Source: JAKAXG01 sp035702985 (GTDB lineage: Bacteria; Actinomycetota; Acidimicrobiia; Acidimicrobiales; Palsa-688). From it: 8,764 bases of DNA. The translations under genes and the position numbers were made by a program. A model generated the notes under the pieces. It did not search any database and was not told where the DNA came from. It saw nothing but the letters and a program-made list of their open reading frames with translations. Shown piece after piece: positions 7,222 through 8,764 of this stretch. Each line of letters starts with the position of its first letter. The first letter of the stretch is position 1. The DNA lies in contig DASSZD010000201.1 of NCBI GenBank assembly GCA_035702985.1, forward strand, positions 1 through 8,764. Reading direction: 5' to 3'.

Positions 7222-7973
7222 GCCGTGGCCGGCCGGCGACCGTGCCGGCCGACGCCCGCGAGTGGGTGTCGTTCGACGACCCCGACGAGCTGCGCACCTG
7301 GGTGTTCGACGTGACGTTCATGCTCTCGGCGTGGGAGTGCATCTTCGCCCGGGGCTGCCAGGGGGTCCTGACCGGGCCGGCCCCGGAGCTGGAGCAGGGC
7401 TGCTGCTCCTACGGCGCCCACTTCACCGACGACGCCGACGTGGCCAGGGTCGAGAAGGCGGCCCGCACCCTGAAGGCGTCGGAGTGGCAGTTCCGCCGGG
7501 AGGGCCGGCGGGACGGCGTGGTGGTGACCGAGGCGGACGGCACCCGGGTTACCCGGCTGGTGGACGACGCGTGCGTGTTCCTCAACCGGCCGGGCTTCGC
7601 CGAGGGCCCCGGATGCGCCCTTCACCTGGCGGCGCTGCGGCGGGGGGTGGAGCCGCTGCGGCTCAAGCCGGACGTGTGCTGGCAGCTACCGCTGCGCCGG
7701 GAGGACACCACCGAGGACGACGGCCGGGTCACCACCCGGGTGGGCCAGTGGGAGCGCCGGCACTGGGGGGACGGTGGCGGGGAGTTCCACTGGTGGTGCA
7801 CCGAGGCGCCGGAGGCGTTCAGGGGGGCCGAGCCGCTCTACCTGTCGCTGGGGGCGGAGCTGCGGGCCATGGCCGGCGAGGCCGTGTACGCCCGGCTGGC
7901 CGCCTACCTGGACGGCCGGAGGAAGGGCCGGGTCCCGCTGGCCCATCCGGTGGTCCGCCGGCGGAGAGGATGA
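7218..7973 (+). CDS. Cysteine-rich protein of a conserved actinobacterial family, function unknown
   Basis: This 251-residue protein has eight cysteines: C41, C47, C62, C63, C119, C133, C154 and C194. They fall in short, strongly patterned motifs: WECIFARGCQGVLTGP (39-54), EQGCCSYGAHF (59-69), ACVFLNRPGF (118-127), GPGCALHL (130-137), KPDVCWQLPLR (150-160) and FHWWCTEAPEAF (190-201). I recall this pattern from uncharacterised actinobacterial proteins. The adjacent Cys-Cys and spaced single cysteines suggest a bound metal or Fe-S cluster, broadly like the YkgJ-type cysteine-cluster proteins, but that is inference. No signal peptide or membrane helix is present. The GTG start overlaps the M20 stop as GTGA, indicating translational coupling and one transcript. 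The arginine-rich tail (246-250) is plain. It might supply or protect metal for a partner, but no function can be assigned. Confidence 0.85.
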   Translation: MSRGRPATVPADAREWVSFDDPDELRTWVFDVTFMLSAWECIFARGCQGVLTGPAPELEQGCCSYGAHFTDDADVARVEKAARTLKASEWQFRREGRRDGVVVTEADGTRVTRLVDDACVFLNRPGFAEGPGCALHLAALRRGVEPLRLKPDVCWQLPLRREDTTEDDGRVTTRVGQWERRHWGDGGGEFHWWCTEAPEAFRGAEPLYLSLGAELRAMAGEAVYARLAAYLDGRRKGRVPLAHPVVRRRRG

Positions 7974-8049
7974 CCTCGTCGACGCCGGGCAGCCTGGTCT
8001 TCGAATAGCGGGCGGCGGCAGGGACGTGCCTCGCCGACCGGCTCGAAGG

Positions 8050-8082
8050 GTGTGTTGTTGCCGCTACAGGGAAGAAACCCAC
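8050..8082. repeat. Diverged relative of the left-hand hairpin element
   Basis: This 33-nt stretch matches the hairpin of the left array in length and pattern: GTGTGTTGTTGCC, a variable middle, then GAAGAAACCCAC, against GTGGGTTATTGCC and GCAGAAACCCAC. Outer arms pair with one mismatch. The middle GCTACAGGG differs from CCCTCAAGG, and its inner stem is weakened. Upstream TCGCCGACCGGC (8030-8041) also resembles TCGCCGACGGGC in the array. It lies between convergent gene ends, 77 bp after the cysteine-rich protein gene. Confidence 0.65.
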
Positions 8083-8094
8083 CCCGCCGGTGGG
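8078..8094 (+). other. Second inverted repeat overlapping the hairpin 3' arm
   Basis: CCCACC (8078-8083) can pair with GGTGGG (8089-8094) across a 5-nt loop. It shares the CCCAC bases with the 3' arm of the 8050-8082 hairpin, so only one of the two could form at a time. A further GGTGG/CCACC hairpin follows at 8103-8115. This cluster of stems may end transcription from the M20 operon, although no T-tract is present. Confidence 0.35.
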
Positions 8095-8120
8095 CCGTAC
8101 CCGGTGGGGGCCACCCCGGC

Positions 8121-8160
8121 CCGGTCGGAGCTGCTCAGGCCCGGTCGGAGCTGCTCAGGC
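8121..8160. repeat. Two exact 20-bp tandem repeats
   Basis: The unit CCGGTCGGAGCTGCTCAGGC occurs twice without change, and its first five bases recur at 8161-8165. Read on the minus strand, the last codons CGG-GCC-TGA of the 60-residue gene fall at the repeat junction, and the same CGG-GCC-TGA recurs 20 bp downstream. Confidence 0.95.
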
Positions 8161-8337
8161 CCGGTTGGGCTCCGGGTCGGAGAACTCGTCCTCGTCGAGG
8201 TCCTCCATGGCCAGGCACCAGCTGGCGTGCTCGGCGCCCGGCTCGGCACCGCATTCGGCACAGGGCTCGACATTCTCCTCGGTGAGCCGCTTCAGAGCAC
8301 GCGCCTCTTCGAACCGCCGATGCCGTCCCTTTTTCAC
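8155..8337 (-). CDS. Small putative zinc-binding protein, C-x2-C-x7-H-x3-C
   Basis: This 60-residue protein has three parts: a basic N-terminus (MKKGRHRRFEEARALKRL), a putative metal site with C26, C29, H37 and C41 (CAECGAEPGAEHASWC), and an acidic tail (45-58). Four ligands in this spacing would fit a zinc knuckle or half zinc-ribbon. The basic head could bind nucleic acid or the ribosome, but this is inference and I recognise no named family. The start is GTG at 8335-8337, with GGGAG 7 nt upstream. Support for a real gene comes from the ribosome site, the patterned cysteines, and a TACAAT box 51 nt before the start. Its 3' end runs into a 20-bp tandem repeat. Confidence 0.75.
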   Translation of the reverse strand: MKKGRHRRFEEARALKRLTEENVEPCAECGAEPGAEHASWCLAMEDLDEDEFSDPEPNRA

Positions 8338-8357
8338 CCTAAAGCTCCCGTTGGTCG

Positions 8358-8380
8358 AGAAAAGCCACTAGCGCGTGGCC
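8358..8380 (-). terminator. Possible attenuator in the leader of the 60-residue gene
   Basis: On the minus strand GGCCAC, loop GCGCTA, GTGGCT forms a 5-bp perfect stem plus a G/U pair, immediately followed by TTTTCT. This is a short intrinsic-terminator shape, located between the TACAAT box and the GTG start. The stem is weak, so it may be chance. Confidence 0.3.
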
Positions 8381-8388
8381 GGTTGTTC

Positions 8389-8394
8389 ATTGTA
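8389..8394 (-). promoter_or_regulatory. Putative -10 box for the 60-residue gene
   Basis: The minus strand reads TACAAT, close to TATAAT, in one of the few AT-richer patches of the window. It would give a leader of roughly 45 nt containing the attenuator-like stem and the GGGAG ribosome site. No clear -35 is present at 16-18 nt. Confidence 0.45.
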
Positions 8395-8534
8395 TCGCTG
8401 CCCGGCTCGGTGGGCCGGTCGCAAATCACAGCTCAGGAGATTCCGGCCGCTACTTCTCTCCGCCAATCTACATGCCCCCCGCCGGCCGCCGGCCGACCCC
8501 GGGGCCGGGTGGCGGGGCGGGGGTGGTCAGCCTC

Positions 8535-8540
8535 TAAGCT
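8535..8540 (+). promoter_or_regulatory. Putative -10 box for the last gene
   Basis: TAAGCT (TANNNT) is followed by 6 nt and then ATC at 8547. That is the leaderless spacing, matching the TACCGT-N7-ATG layout of the M20 gene. The TAA also closes the downstream reading frame on its upstream side. Confidence 0.35.
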
Positions 8541-8546
8541 GAGTTC

Positions 8547-8764
8547 ATCGCTGCCGAACTCGACATCGACGCCATGCTCAAGCGGTTCCAGGCCCGGGCC
8601 AAGGCGGTGCGCCAGCGGGGCATCCCCCCGCTCGAGGGGCCCGAGCGCAAGCGTTTCATCGACCAGGCCCGCATCGACTTCCAGGACTACGCCATCATCG
8701 GCGACGCCACCGCCCGCATCGAGGACGGCGTCCTCACCCTGACGGTGGATCTCAGGCCCAAAGA
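8547..8764 (+). CDS. Small conserved protein of unknown function, 3' end outside window
   Basis: About 72 codons are visible, reading (I)AAELDIDAMLKRFQARAKAV and onwards to LTLTVDLRPK at the window edge. The frame is strongly protein-like: an amphipathic helix (about 5-23), a PPLEGPERKRFIDQARIDFQDYAIIGDA helical stretch, and a closing beta-strand EDGVLTLTVDLRP. I have the impression of a short actinobacterial family starting near AELDIDAML, but cannot name it. No ATG, GTG or TTG exists between the in-frame TAA (8535-8537) and ATG 8574. The start is therefore either the rare codon ATC at 8547, placed correctly after TAAGCT, or ATG 8574, which lacks a ribosome site and removes nine residues. 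I use 8547 provisionally. Confidence 0.65.
   Translation, partial: MAAELDIDAMLKRFQARAKAVRQRGIPPLEGPERKRFIDQARIDFQDYAIIGDATARIEDGVLTLTVDLRPK

Larger units (their letters stand above)
8338..8546. other. Divergent intergenic region
   Basis: This 209-bp gap is less GC-rich in its first half than the rest of the window and separates two divergent small genes. It holds the TACAAT box and attenuator-like stem for the minus gene, and TAAGCT for the plus gene. The section 8475-8522 is very GC-rich, with GCCGGCC-type palindromes. I see no open frame or RNA gene in it. Confidence 0.6.

Noticed and set aside
7774..8742. Plus-strand frame spanning the cysteine-rich gene end, the repeats and the last gene
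   Set aside because: It crosses several convincing gene and intergenic boundaries in a different frame and has a low-complexity Arg/Pro/Ser sequence.

Overview
The window is very GC-rich. It uses GTG starts freely, packs genes with 1-10 nt overlaps, and shows TANNNT hexamers about 7 nt before start codons, the layout of leaderless actinobacterial promoters. Together with several protein families that look actinobacterial, this points to an Actinomycetota chromosome. An Acidimicrobiia-like lineage is my best guess but is not proven. No phage, transposase, CRISPR, tRNA or rRNA gene is visible.

Layout from left to right: (1) 1-345 is an imperfect tandem array with a unit of about 97-105 bp. Each unit carries a 33-nt hairpin with GTGGGTT/AACCCAC arms. 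(2) 400-4218, minus strand, is a tightly coupled operon read right to left: glcD, glcE, glcF (three-subunit FAD/Fe-S glycolate or 2-hydroxyacid oxidase), then a 66-residue helical protein of unknown function. (3) 4240-5784, minus strand, encodes a secreted Tap-like alpha/beta-hydrolase lipoprotein, 21 bp upstream of glcD. (4) 5785-5832 is a 48-bp divergent promoter region. (5) 5833-7973, plus strand, holds an M20 metallopeptidase and, with a 4-nt GTGA overlap, a 251-residue cysteine-rich protein. (6) 7974-8154 is a convergent intergenic region with a diverged relative of the left-hand hairpin and two copies of a 20-bp direct repeat. (7) 8155-8337, minus strand, encodes a 60-residue C-x2-C-x7-H-x3-C protein. 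(8) 8338-8546 is a less GC-rich divergent promoter region. (9) From about 8547 to the window end, plus strand, is the start of a small protein whose expected start position carries ATC.

Functionally, the glc genes would oxidise glycolate (or a similar 2-hydroxyacid) to the 2-oxoacid and pass electrons to the membrane chain. The Tap-like lipoprotein and the M20 enzyme could act in sequence on peptides, outside and inside the cell. The least explained features are the hairpin element, which lies beside gene 3' ends at both edges of the window, the possible attenuator before the 60-residue gene, and the apparent missing start codon of the last gene.
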